Assembly (NCBI GenBank): GCA_018267355.1
Contig: JAFDYP010000014.1
Location: 1 to 7,197 of the forward strand
Length of the DNA: 7,197 bases
Direction of reading: 5' to 3'
Origin: Bacteroidota bacterium
Lineage (GTDB): Bacteria; Bacteroidota; Bacteroidia; Chitinophagales; LD1
In this document: piece after piece, positions 1 to 4,733 of the stretch
Position numbering within the stretch: the stretch's first letter is position 1
How the letters are laid out: the number at the start of each line of letters is the position of its first letter
Notes under the pieces: model-generated
Databases searched by the model: none
Told to the model about the DNA's origin: nothing
The model's input: only the letters and a program-made list of their open reading frames with translations
Made by a program: the position numbers and the translations under genes

Positions 1-794
1 CGATTCGCATACTTATTGTGCACAAAGACGCCACTCACACCGCCGGGGCCGGAGTTGAGATATTTATACGAGCACCAGGTGGCGAAATCTATATTCCAGT
101 CATGCAGCTTCAGCTCTACATTGCCGATGGCATGGGCGAGGTCGAGGCCGAGGGTCAGTTTATTTTTCTGGCAGCAGTCGCTGATGGCCTTGATATCAAA
201 GAATTGGCCCGTATAGTAGTTGACCCCGCCGAGAAGGACGAGGGCGATCTCGTCTTTATGCTTCGACAGGGTAGCCAGGATGTCCTCCGTGCGCAGCGTC
301 ACCTCACCTGTGCGTGGCAGCAGCTCGATGATATTATCCTCTGCTTTGAGGCCATGAAAGCGGATCTGCTGCTCTACGGCATAATAGTCTGACGGAAAGG
401 CGCTACCCTCGATGACTATTTTTGTTTTTGAACCGGAGGGGCGGTAGAAACTCACCATCATGATATTGAGGTTGACGGTGAGGTTATTCATACAGACCAC
501 CTCATCCTTTTTGGCGCCTACGAGATTGGCCAGAGGCTTAGTAAACTGATGGTGGTAGTACAGCCATGGATTGCGGGCGTGCAGGTGGCCCTCTACGCCG
601 TACTTGCGCCAGTCTTCTATCTCGGTCATGATGTGCTTCTCCACGGCGCGCGGCTGCAGGCCGAGTGAATTGCCGCAGAGGTAGACGGAGTCTTTGCCAT
701 TTACCTTAGGGATATAAAACTCTTTGCGGAAGCTGCGAAGGGGGTCGGCTTTATCCATTTTCCTGGCAAAGGCGAGTGAATCTTCAAACTGCAT
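1..794 (-). CDS. kynU: Kynureninase, N-terminal 264 codons (runs off left edge)
   Basis: This PLP enzyme hydrolyses kynurenine or 3-hydroxykynurenine to anthranilate or 3-hydroxyanthranilate plus alanine in the cytoplasmic kynurenine pathway of tryptophan breakdown. Reading the minus strand from the ATG at 794 gives an open frame to the window edge with no stop. Seen in it are YLCGNSLGLQP (residues 38-48), the turn ARNPW (73-77), GLDLAHAIGNVEL (216-228) and SYKYLNSGPGG (242-252). In the last motif Lys244 is the expected PLP Schiff-base lysine. Family members are about 410-430 residues, so roughly the last 40% lies outside the window. The start is supported by the normal distance to the YLCGNSLGL motif and by a -7-like box just upstream. 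ACMSD, a later enzyme of the same pathway, lies upstream on the same strand, but it is separated by another gene and a terminator, so co-transcription is unlikely. The family call is very secure. Confidence 0.96.
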   Translation of the reverse strand, partial: MQFEDSLAFARKMDKADPLRSFRKEFYIPKVNGKDSVYLCGNSLGLQPRAVEKHIMTEIEDWRKYGVEGHLHARNPWLYYHHQFTKPLANLVGAKKDEVVCMNNLTVNLNIMMVSFYRPSGSKTKIVIEGSAFPSDYYAVEQQIRFHGLKAEDNIIELLPRTGEVTLRTEDILATLSKHKDEIALVLLGGVNYYTGQFFDIKAISDCCQKNKLTLGLDLAHAIGNVELKLHDWNIDFATWCSYKYLNSGPGGVSGVFVHNKYAN

Positions 795-815
795 GAGGGG
801 CTGATTTGATCGGGG

Positions 816-845
816 CAAACTTAGTCAAATACTTGTCTGAATCAG
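816..845 (-). promoter_or_regulatory. Candidate kynU promoter (Bacteroidota type)
   Basis: On the minus strand TAAGTTTG (823-816) matches the Bacteroidota -7 box TAnnTTTG exactly and lies 21 bases before the kynU ATG. The trinucleotide CTG (845-843), 19 bases upstream, is one base off the -33 TTG and falls inside repeat copy A1. The predicted leader is about 15 nt. The -7 match is seen directly; promoter function is inferred. Confidence 0.4.
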
Positions 846-880
846 CATTTACAGCATCTGAGAATTATCAAATAATACAG
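835..880 (-). repeat. Repeat family A, copy 1
   Basis: This is one of three near-identical copies in the window (others at 992-1038 and 1872-1915). Each begins GTCTGAATCAG on the plus strand and contains GAATTATCA. Read on the minus strand, the unit is a degenerate repeat of about 8-9 bases built from ATTCTGATA-like words. The copy lies just upstream of kynU and overlaps its possible -33 position. Confidence 0.8.
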
Positions 881-882
881 GC

Positions 883-921
883 CCCATCCAAACCTTCCCC
901 CAAGGGGAAGGCTTAAAATAC
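883..921. repeat. Palindromic repeat family B, copy 1
   Basis: A perfect 8-bp stem CCTTCCCC/GGGGAAGG (893-900 and 904-911) with loop CAA. The flanking CCCATCCAAA and CTTAAAATAC are shared with the second copy at 3923-3960, and the two copies are identical over about 33 bases. There is no T-tract on either side, so a simple intrinsic terminator is unlikely. It resembles a REP-type element. Confidence 0.8.
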
Positions 922-932
922 AAAACAACCGA

Positions 933-981
933 CCCTCCATTCCGAGGCCGCGGAACTCCTTAAAGGGCGGCTTGAATACAG
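933..981. repeat. Palindromic repeat family C, copy 1
   Basis: It matches the copy at 1112-1158 at about 42 of 47 positions. It contains two short inverted repeats, TCCG...CGGA and CTCCTTAAAGGGCGG (imperfect), and ends CTTGAATACAG. The five substitutions between copies fall in loops and stems alike, so the copies have drifted. Confidence 0.75.
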
Positions 982-991
982 TATGCAAATA

Positions 992-1038
992 GTCTGAATC
1001 AGAATTTGCAGGATTTGAGAATTATCAGAATAATACAA
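992..1038 (-). repeat. Repeat family A, copy 2
   Basis: This copy begins GTCTGAATCAGAATTTGCAG, continues through GAGAATTATCAG and ends AATAATACA. It is almost identical to the copy at 835-880 and differs slightly from the one at 1872-1915. Read on the minus strand it shows ATTCTGATA, ATTCTCAA, ATCCTGCAA and ATTCTGATT in succession. Confidence 0.8.
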
Positions 1039-1111
1039 ACTGTGACGCTCCAGACCTCTCCGATTGTATCGGGATCTAAGACCTGAAGGGAATTGTTATT
1101 ACAAACAGCGG

Positions 1112-1158
1112 CCCTCCATTCCGAGGCTTCGGAACTCCCTAAAGGGAGGCTTTAATAC
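1112..1158. repeat. Palindromic repeat family C, copy 2
   Basis: The better-formed copy of family C. It contains the stems TCCGA/TCGGA (loop GGCT) and CTCCC/GGGAG (loop TAAA), and the outer CCCTCC can pair with GGGAGG. It ends CTTTAATAC. Confidence 0.75.
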
Positions 1159-1186
1159 CTCCCGCTAATTTTGCGCTTGGCATCAA

Positions 1187-1227
1187 CCCCTCTAAATCTC
1201 CTCTGAATCAGGGGAAACCTTAATACA
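1187..1227. repeat. Repeat family D, copy 2 (degenerate)
   Basis: It begins CCCTCTAAATCTCC as at 1832-1868, but the hairpin core is replaced by CCTCTG-AAT-CAGGGG (one wobble pair). It ends CCTTAATACAG. It lies 22 bases downstream, in the transcribed sense, of the terminase-like gene's stop codon. Confidence 0.65.
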
Positions 1228-1248
1228 GCCGTGTAACGGTATCTATTA

Positions 1249-1800
1249 TTACCTGATCGCTACAGCTCGTAGCTGGGGCCCATCATACATCTTCGGATTT
1301 TTGCGGATGTCCATGCCGAATCTGTCTGCCAGCTCATTATGGGAGTATTGCGGTGTGAAGTCTTTGCGTGGTGTGGTAGTAGCTGATTGGGTTTCAGATT
1401 TCTTATCTGCAGTGGAAGGCTGAGGTGTGTCTATTGACTCTTCAAACTCTGCCCTGAGATGAGAGGGCAGCTCGCTTTCGCCTTTGGTGTTGTAGCCGTA
1501 GTTGTTTCGCAGGATGAAGAAACAAGCTGAAGGATTGAGCCTTTTGAAAAGGGCGCCGTCTTCAAGCTTTGAGATAAAGATCTGCTCTATGTAGTAGATG
1601 CGGTCCATGATGTCGCCATCGAGTTCCCATATCTTCTTGAAATAAGACCAGAGCTGCTTGTAGCTTTTGACTCGGAGCAGGGCCTGTGAGAGGGTGTGGA
1701 TGGAGTCATCCCCTGCCAGTGTCTCTATCTGATCGAGCAGGTGATTGGTTTGTGTTTTGGTCCATTTGGACGCGTTGGTGTTGCCGGTAGGTGCGGACAT
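1249..1800 (-). CDS. Orphan phage terminase small subunit-like protein
   Basis: This is a 183-residue protein starting at the ATG at 1800. Residues about 38-106 resemble phage DNA-packaging (terminase small subunit) proteins. They comprise a helical block LLRVKSYKQLWSYFKKIW (41-58), acidic DGDIMDRIYYIEQIF (61-75), then GALFKRLNPSACFFILRNN (82-100) followed by YGYNTK. The pattern GAL-x-LNP-x-A-x-F-x-L-(K/R)N-x-x-GY-x-x-K is typical of those proteins as I remember them. The C-terminal tail (about 107-183) is rich in Ser, Thr, Pro and charged residues and is probably disordered. Terminase small subunits recognise phage DNA and hand it to the large-subunit motor. Here no large subunit, portal or other phage gene is visible within the window, so the gene is a stray phage relic, a domesticated DNA-binding protein, or a look-alike. 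The reading frame is certain to be open; the family is a moderate call. Confidence 0.6.
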   Translation of the reverse strand: MSAPTGNTNASKWTKTQTNHLLDQIETLAGDDSIHTLSQALLRVKSYKQLWSYFKKIWELDGDIMDRIYYIEQIFISKLEDGALFKRLNPSACFFILRNNYGYNTKGESELPSHLRAEFEESIDTPQPSTADKKSETQSATTTPRKDFTPQYSHNELADRFGMDIRKNPKMYDGPQLRAVAIR

Positions 1801-1831
1801 AGGTGTTTATTTTTGAAGTGATGAAATACTA

Positions 1832-1868
1832 CCCTCTAAATCTCCCTAAAGGGAGACTTGAAATACAG
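1832..1868. repeat. Palindromic repeat family D, copy 1
   Basis: A perfect 6-bp stem TCTCCC/GGGAGA (1841-1846 and 1851-1856) with loop TAAA, preceded by CCCTCTAAA and followed by CTTGAAATACAG. It sits about 30 bases upstream of the terminase-like gene's start. The core resembles family C. Confidence 0.7.
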
Positions 1869-1871
1869 ACT

Positions 1872-1915
1872 GTCTGAATCAGGATTTACAGAATTTAAGA
1901 ATTATCAGAATTAAT
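1872..1915 (-). repeat. Repeat family A, copy 3
   Basis: It begins GTCTGAATCAGGATTTACAG and continues AATTTAAGAATTATCAGAAT. It is the third copy of the 8-9-base periodic unit and lies immediately after D1, just as A2 follows C1. Its end has drifted to TTAATGC instead of AATAATAC. Confidence 0.75.
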
Positions 1916-1931
1916 GCACTATAAAATTTAA

Positions 1932-1958
1932 GGTGCTTATAGCACCAGACTTAAATAC
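1932..1958. repeat. Short hairpin with the shared end tag
   Basis: A perfect inverted repeat GGTGCT-TAT-AGCACC (1932-1946) is followed by AGACTTAAATAC, the same end tag seen after families B, C and D. It may be a minimal or eroded member of the same group. Confidence 0.5.
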
Positions 1959-1975
1959 CTAATACATTTTTGAAC

Positions 1976-2000
1976 CACATAGAACACATAGGTCACATAG
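1976..2000. repeat. Tandem CACATAG repeat, period 9, three units
   Basis: CACATAG occurs at 1976-1982, 1985-1991 and 1994-2000 with two-base spacers AA and GT. No function is visible. Confidence 0.75.
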
Positions 2001-2112
2001 AAAATGCAGTGGCTCTTCGGTTCGATGAGGATGGTGCAAAGGTCTGAAATGGGAGACTTATTTTGGGGCAGAAATACTCACAAAGGGATTTGCGGGTGAA
2101 AGAATTATTCAC

Positions 2113-2142
2113 AAAAAAAAGAACGTAGGGCGATGCCCTACG
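2113..2142 (-). terminator. Intrinsic terminator of the ACMSD gene
   Basis: Read on the minus strand, a perfect 8-bp stem CGTAGGGC/GCCCTACG with a 3-base loop (2142-2124) is followed by TTC and eight T residues (2120-2113). It lies about 45 bases past the ACMSD stop codon. A second hairpin, CGCCCC-GTT-GGGGTG (2155-2169), lies between the stop and the terminator. Confidence 0.85.
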
Positions 2143-2176
2143 CTATTGGCGTGTCGCCCCGTTGGGGTGAATACAA
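2124..2176. repeat. Double-hairpin GTAGGGC / CGCCCC element
   Basis: Two hairpins in a row (2124-2142 and 2155-2169) are followed by GAATACAATGG. I recall similar strings between genes in other Bacteroidota, so the terminator stem may be part of a dispersed repeat. There is no second copy in this window. The repeat status rests on memory, the hairpins on direct reading. Confidence 0.5.
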
Positions 2177-2185
2177 TGGTTTCGA

Positions 2186-3199
2186 CTACTTTTTGGTTGG
2201 CATTTCTTTCATGCCCAGCCAGTCGAGGGCGTTTCGATAGTGAAGTTTGTCGCGGGTCTCCTGAGAGATCTTTAGCTCGGCGATGATCTCGCCTGGTATA
2301 TCATCGCCGAGTGGGAAAGGATAATCACTACCCACCATGATACGATCCTCGCCCAGCAGGTCTATGACAAACTGGAGGAACCTGGCATCGTGTATGAGAG
2401 AGTCTACGTAGAATTTGCCCAGGTAGTCGCGTGGATTGACATCATTGTCTATGGCTGTGAGATCCGGTCGCACCTTGTAGCCCTGCTCGATACGGCCAAT
2501 GGTAGACGGGAAAGAACCACCGCCGTGAGCGAAAGCTACACGGAGGCTCTTGAATTTCTCAAACACGCCGCCGAAGATCATAGAGCAGATGGCACGTGAG
2601 GTCTCAGCCGGCATACCTACCAGCCAGGGCAGCCAGTATTTGTCCATGCTTTTGGCGCCCATCATCTGCCAGGGGTGTACGAAGATGCACATGCCGAGCC
2701 GCTCTGCTGTCTCGTAGACGGGAAAGAACTGCGGCTCATTGAGGTTGATGTCATTGATATTGGTGCCGATCTCTATGCCGCGCAGGCCTAGTTTGTGGCA
2801 GCGCTCCAGTTCCTTCACAGCCAGCTCTGGGCTCTGCATGGGCAGCGTGCCGAGGCCGGTGAAGCGATCAGGATAGCGCTCTACCACCTCTGCGATATGG
2901 TCATTGAGAAAGCGCGCTACATCCAGTCCATCTTGTGGCCGCGCCCAGTAGCTGAAGAGCACAGGGATGGTAGATAGCACCTGTACGCCTACATGGTGGT
3001 GATCACACTCTGTGATGCGCACGGCAGGGTCCCAGCAGTTGGACTGTATCTCGCGAAAGAACTCATCGTCTTTCATCATGCGGGCGCAGCAGGGCTTGTG
3101 GTGCTCCAGGCGTATGAAGCCGCCGTAGCCAAACTTCTCACTCCAGCGGGGCAGGTGCTCCGGCATGATGTGCGTATGGATATCTATCTTGAGAGACAC
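2186..3199 (-). CDS. 2-amino-3-carboxymuconate-6-semialdehyde decarboxylase (ACMSD)
   Basis: This zinc-dependent amidohydrolase-superfamily enzyme decarboxylates ACMS, the ring-opened product of 3-hydroxyanthranilate, to 2-aminomuconate semialdehyde. It thereby pulls flux away from quinolinate and NAD and towards catabolism. Counting from the GTG at 3199, the protein is 337 residues against 336 for human ACMSD. Expected metal and catalytic residues are all visible: HTH (His8, His10), FVHPW (His175), AHGGG (His225) and GSDYPFPLG (Asp292). Long stretches match the eukaryotic enzyme, such as KFGYGG, NCWDPAVRI, LGTLPMQ and KYWLPWLVGMPAET. No ATG fits. The frame opens at a TTG at 3226, but the family normally starts right before KIDIHTH, which favours the GTG. 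It is closed by its own terminator. Bacterial homologues are called NbaD or AmnD in 2-nitrobenzoate or aminophenol pathways; the kynU neighbour points to tryptophan instead. The function call is very secure, the exact start less so. Confidence 0.95.
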   Translation of the reverse strand: MSLKIDIHTHIMPEHLPRWSEKFGYGGFIRLEHHKPCCARMMKDDEFFREIQSNCWDPAVRITECDHHHVGVQVLSTIPVLFSYWARPQDGLDVARFLNDHIAEVVERYPDRFTGLGTLPMQSPELAVKELERCHKLGLRGIEIGTNINDINLNEPQFFPVYETAERLGMCIFVHPWQMMGAKSMDKYWLPWLVGMPAETSRAICSMIFGGVFEKFKSLRVAFAHGGGSFPSTIGRIEQGYKVRPDLTAIDNDVNPRDYLGKFYVDSLIHDARFLQFVIDLLGEDRIMVGSDYPFPLGDDIPGEIIAELKISQETRDKLHYRNALDWLGMKEMPTKK

Positions 3200-3317
3200 G
3201 GCGGGCAGTTTTGGTACTACAAACAAAGAAATTTTTTTGATGACCCTGTAATTTGCTTATTACCAATTATTTGTAGCTTTCAGTAGATTTCATTTCACAC
3301 CCACAAAACAGAAAACT

Positions 3318-3761
3318 ATGCTACAGGAACTTCTCAACCTCGTATCACAACACGCACAGGATGCGATCGTGAATAACAGCGCCATACCTAACGAGCACAA
3401 TGATGCGGCGATAGAAGAAATAACCAATGCTATCCACTCCGGCCTGCAGGGACAGGCAGGCGGCAACCTGAGCGACCTGGTAGGCATGATACAAAACGGC
3501 AACCTGGCACAAAGCCCGATGGTGCAGGGTATCATCAACAACGCTGCGGGCGGACTGGCAGACAAGTTTGGCGTGGACCGCAACCAGGCTGCGTCTATCG
3601 CGTCGTCTCTGATCCCGCAGGTCATGAGCAGCTTTGCCAGCCAGACTGCCGATGCGGGCAATAGCACCTTTGACCTCAATAATGTGATCAGCTCGCTGAC
3701 CGGTGGCAAGAGTAATACCACTGGTGGTATAGGTGGCCTGATAGGAAACTTTTTTAAGTAA
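3318..3761 (+). CDS. DUF937/YidB-like small protein, function unknown
   Basis: This 147-residue protein starts at the ATG at 3318. Its N-terminal half reads as helical (LLNLVSQHAQDAIVNN, residues 5-20, then IPNEHNDAAIEEITNAIHSGL). A Gly/Asn-rich middle follows, then a second helical part with LADKFGVDRNQAASIASSLIPQVM (80-103), and a Gly-rich tail ending GGIGGLIGNFFK. The layout resembles DUF937 (YidB-like) proteins, which are small and of unknown role. There is no signal peptide, no cysteine and no membrane helix. The gene stands alone, divergent from ACMSD and convergent with msrB, with a strong terminator 40 bases downstream. It is therefore probably a single-gene transcript. The coding call is strong and the family call moderate. 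Confidence 0.8.
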   Translation: MLQELLNLVSQHAQDAIVNNSAIPNEHNDAAIEEITNAIHSGLQGQAGGNLSDLVGMIQNGNLAQSPMVQGIINNAAGGLADKFGVDRNQAASIASSLIPQVMSSFASQTADAGNSTFDLNNVISSLTGGKSNTTGGIGGLIGNFFK

Positions 3762-3802
3762 GACTGCTCCGACTCTCGCACCTGAGAGACCGATACAAAA
3801 CG

Positions 3803-3837
3803 ACAAAGCGCCTCTGAAATCAGGGGCGCTTTGTTTT
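3803..3837 (+). terminator. Intrinsic terminator after the DUF937-like gene
   Basis: A 14-bp stem (3803-3816 with 3821-3834, one G-T wobble) with loop AAAT, GC-rich in the middle, runs into TTTT (3834-3837). The left arm is preceded by CAAAACG, so it could also work weakly on the minus strand for transcription coming from msrB. Confidence 0.85.
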
Positions 3838-3922
3838 AACTCTGAAAATTTTTGATGGTGAGACTGGTTTGACGGAAACTTCCTGTGCAAGGTTGGTGTT
3901 CCTGGGTATAATCAAATGCCGT

Positions 3923-3960
3923 CCCCATCCAAACCTTCCCCCAAGGGGAAGGCTTAATAC
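3923..3960. repeat. Palindromic repeat family B, copy 2
   Basis: A perfect stem CCTTCCCC/GGGGAAGG (3934-3941 and 3945-3952) with loop CAA. It is identical to the 883-921 copy over its core and flanks, and ends CTTAATAC. It starts 12 bases past the msrB stop on the minus strand. With no T-tract there, it may stabilise the msrB mRNA 3' end rather than terminate it. Confidence 0.8.
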
Positions 3961-3972
3961 TGGGGTGATAGT

Positions 3973-4494
3973 TTATTTTTTTGTGCTGTCTGCGCGTACG
4001 AACTCGAGTGAGAGCGAATTGACACAGTAGCGCTGGCCGGTCTCTGTAGGGCCATCGTCAAAGATGTGGCCGAGGTGGCTACCGCAGCGGCCACACATGA
4101 TCTCCGTGCGCACCATGCCGTGTGATGTATCTGTCTTGGTGATGATCTTGCCGCCCTTGATCTCGCGGTCAAAGCTAGGCCAGCCGCAGTGCGAGTCAAA
4201 CTTCATATCAGAAGTAAAGAGTTCATTGCCGCAGGCTGCACATTTATAGACGCCTTTGTCTTTGGTCAGGTAAAACTTGCCTGTAAAGGGGCGCTCGGTG
4301 CCTTTCTCCCGGAGTACATAGTACTGCTCAGGAGTCAGGTCTTTTTGCCATTCTGCGTCTGTCTTTTTGACTTCAAAATCCATCGTCTGTTTTGGTTTAT
4401 CGGTTTGAGAATTTTTGGGCCCGCCACCCGGATGACAGGAAGCGAGGATCACACCTGCTGAGGCTGTGAGGAGTAGGATGAAGAGGTATTTCAT
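3973..4494 (-). CDS. msrB: Peptide-methionine (R)-S-oxide reductase, lipoprotein
   Basis: MsrB reduces the R epimer of methionine sulfoxide in proteins, repairing oxidative damage. The ATG at 4494 gives 173 residues with a lipoprotein signal: MKYLFILLLTASAGVILASC, lipobox LASC, lipidated Cys20. It is therefore expected to be exported and lipid-anchored at the periplasmic side. The MsrB domain covers about 45-166. It has two zinc CxxC pairs, CAAC (85-88) and CGRC (134-137), the HCGWPSF block (Cys103), SHLGHIFDDGP (139-149), and RYCVNSLSLEF (155-165) with the catalytic Cys157. A linker of about 25 residues with Gly/Pro/Lys joins anchor and enzyme. The frame stays open upstream to 4572, but that extension would bury the signal peptide and runs into a repeat, so it is rejected. 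Reductant supply in the periplasm is not encoded here. Very secure. Confidence 0.95.
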   Translation of the reverse strand: MKYLFILLLTASAGVILASCHPGGGPKNSQTDKPKQTMDFEVKKTDAEWQKDLTPEQYYVLREKGTERPFTGKFYLTKDKGVYKCAACGNELFTSDMKFDSHCGWPSFDREIKGGKIITKTDTSHGMVRTEIMCGRCGSHLGHIFDDGPTETGQRYCVNSLSLEFVRADSTKK

Positions 4495-4560
4495 GTCAGT
4501 ATATACGTATGAGGATGTGCTTCCTTGCAATGGATTAACATTTAGTGACAGTTTTTTGTT

Positions 4561-4610
4561 CACCTCTCCCATCCGCCTTCGGCACCTTCCCTCTCCAAGG
4601 GAGAGGGAAG
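4561..4610. repeat. Hairpin repeat family E, copy 1
   Basis: A small hairpin GCC-TTC-GGC (4575-4583) is followed by a perfect 11-bp stem CTTCCCTCTCC/GGAGAGGGAAG (4586-4596 and 4600-4610, loop AAG). The next bases are GACCTATTGGG. It closely matches the copy at 5806-5855. It lies upstream of msrB on the minus strand. Confidence 0.8.
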
Positions 4611-4644
4611 GACCTATTGGGTTTCTTTTAATCCTTGTACTGTC

Positions 4645-4696
4645 TCCCTATCTGCTTTCGGCGCCTTTCCCTCCTGAAGGAGGGAAAGAACTATAG
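4645..4696. repeat. Hairpin repeat family E, copy 3 (divergent)
   Basis: It has TCTGCTTTCGGCGC, then a perfect 10-bp stem CTTTCCCTCC/GGAGGGAAAG (4665-4674 and 4679-4688, loop TGAA), followed by AACTATAGAG. The order and end tag match the other E copies, while several stem pairs are changed on both sides. It lies 45 bases past the thiL stop on the minus strand and has no T-tract. Confidence 0.7.
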
Positions 4697-4733
4697 AGCT
4701 AATTTTGCCCCACGAAATAATCAAGATAGTTGA

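Larger units (their letters stand above)
795..1248. other. 454-base gene-free stretch packed with repeats
   Basis: No convincing coding frame was found on either strand. The stretch holds, left to right, repeat A1 (835-880), palindrome B1 (883-921), C1 (933-981), A2 (992-1038), a diverged hairpin around 1046-1090 (stem CCGAT/ATCGG at 1060-1072), C2 (1112-1158) and D2 (1187-1227). Several of these end in a common tag of the form CTTnAATAC. The stretch separates the start of kynU from the stop of the terminase-like gene. Confidence 0.8.
1801..2185. other. 385-base gene-free stretch with repeats and a terminator
   Basis: No credible coding frame. It contains hairpin repeat D1 (1832-1868), repeat A3 (1872-1915), a 6-bp hairpin GGTGCT/AGCACC (1932-1946) followed by CTTAAATAC, a triple CACATAG run (1976-2000), and the terminator of the ACMSD gene (2113-2142). 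Nothing recognisable was seen between about 2001 and 2110. Confidence 0.75.

Noticed and set aside
18..392. Plus-strand open frame of 124 codons
   Set aside because: It is antisense to kynU, which has clear family motifs over the same bases. The plus-strand product resembles nothing I know.
835..1228. Possible CRISPR array
   Set aside because: Repeats belong to several families, are unevenly spaced, and have no uniform spacers. No cas genes are visible.
3290..3890. Minus-strand open frames of 163 and 181 codons
   Set aside because: They lie opposite the DUF937-like gene and one crosses its terminator. Compositions are typical of shadow frames (cysteine/leucine/serine-rich or arginine-rich), with no recognisable domain.
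3923..3960. Intrinsic terminator for msrB
   Set aside because: The hairpin is strong, but no T-tract follows it on the minus strand, and the identical sequence occurs elsewhere as repeat B1.
4495..4572. 26-codon N-terminal extension of MsrB
   Set aside because: It would place residues before a clean lipoprotein signal peptide and reads into the edge of repeat E1.
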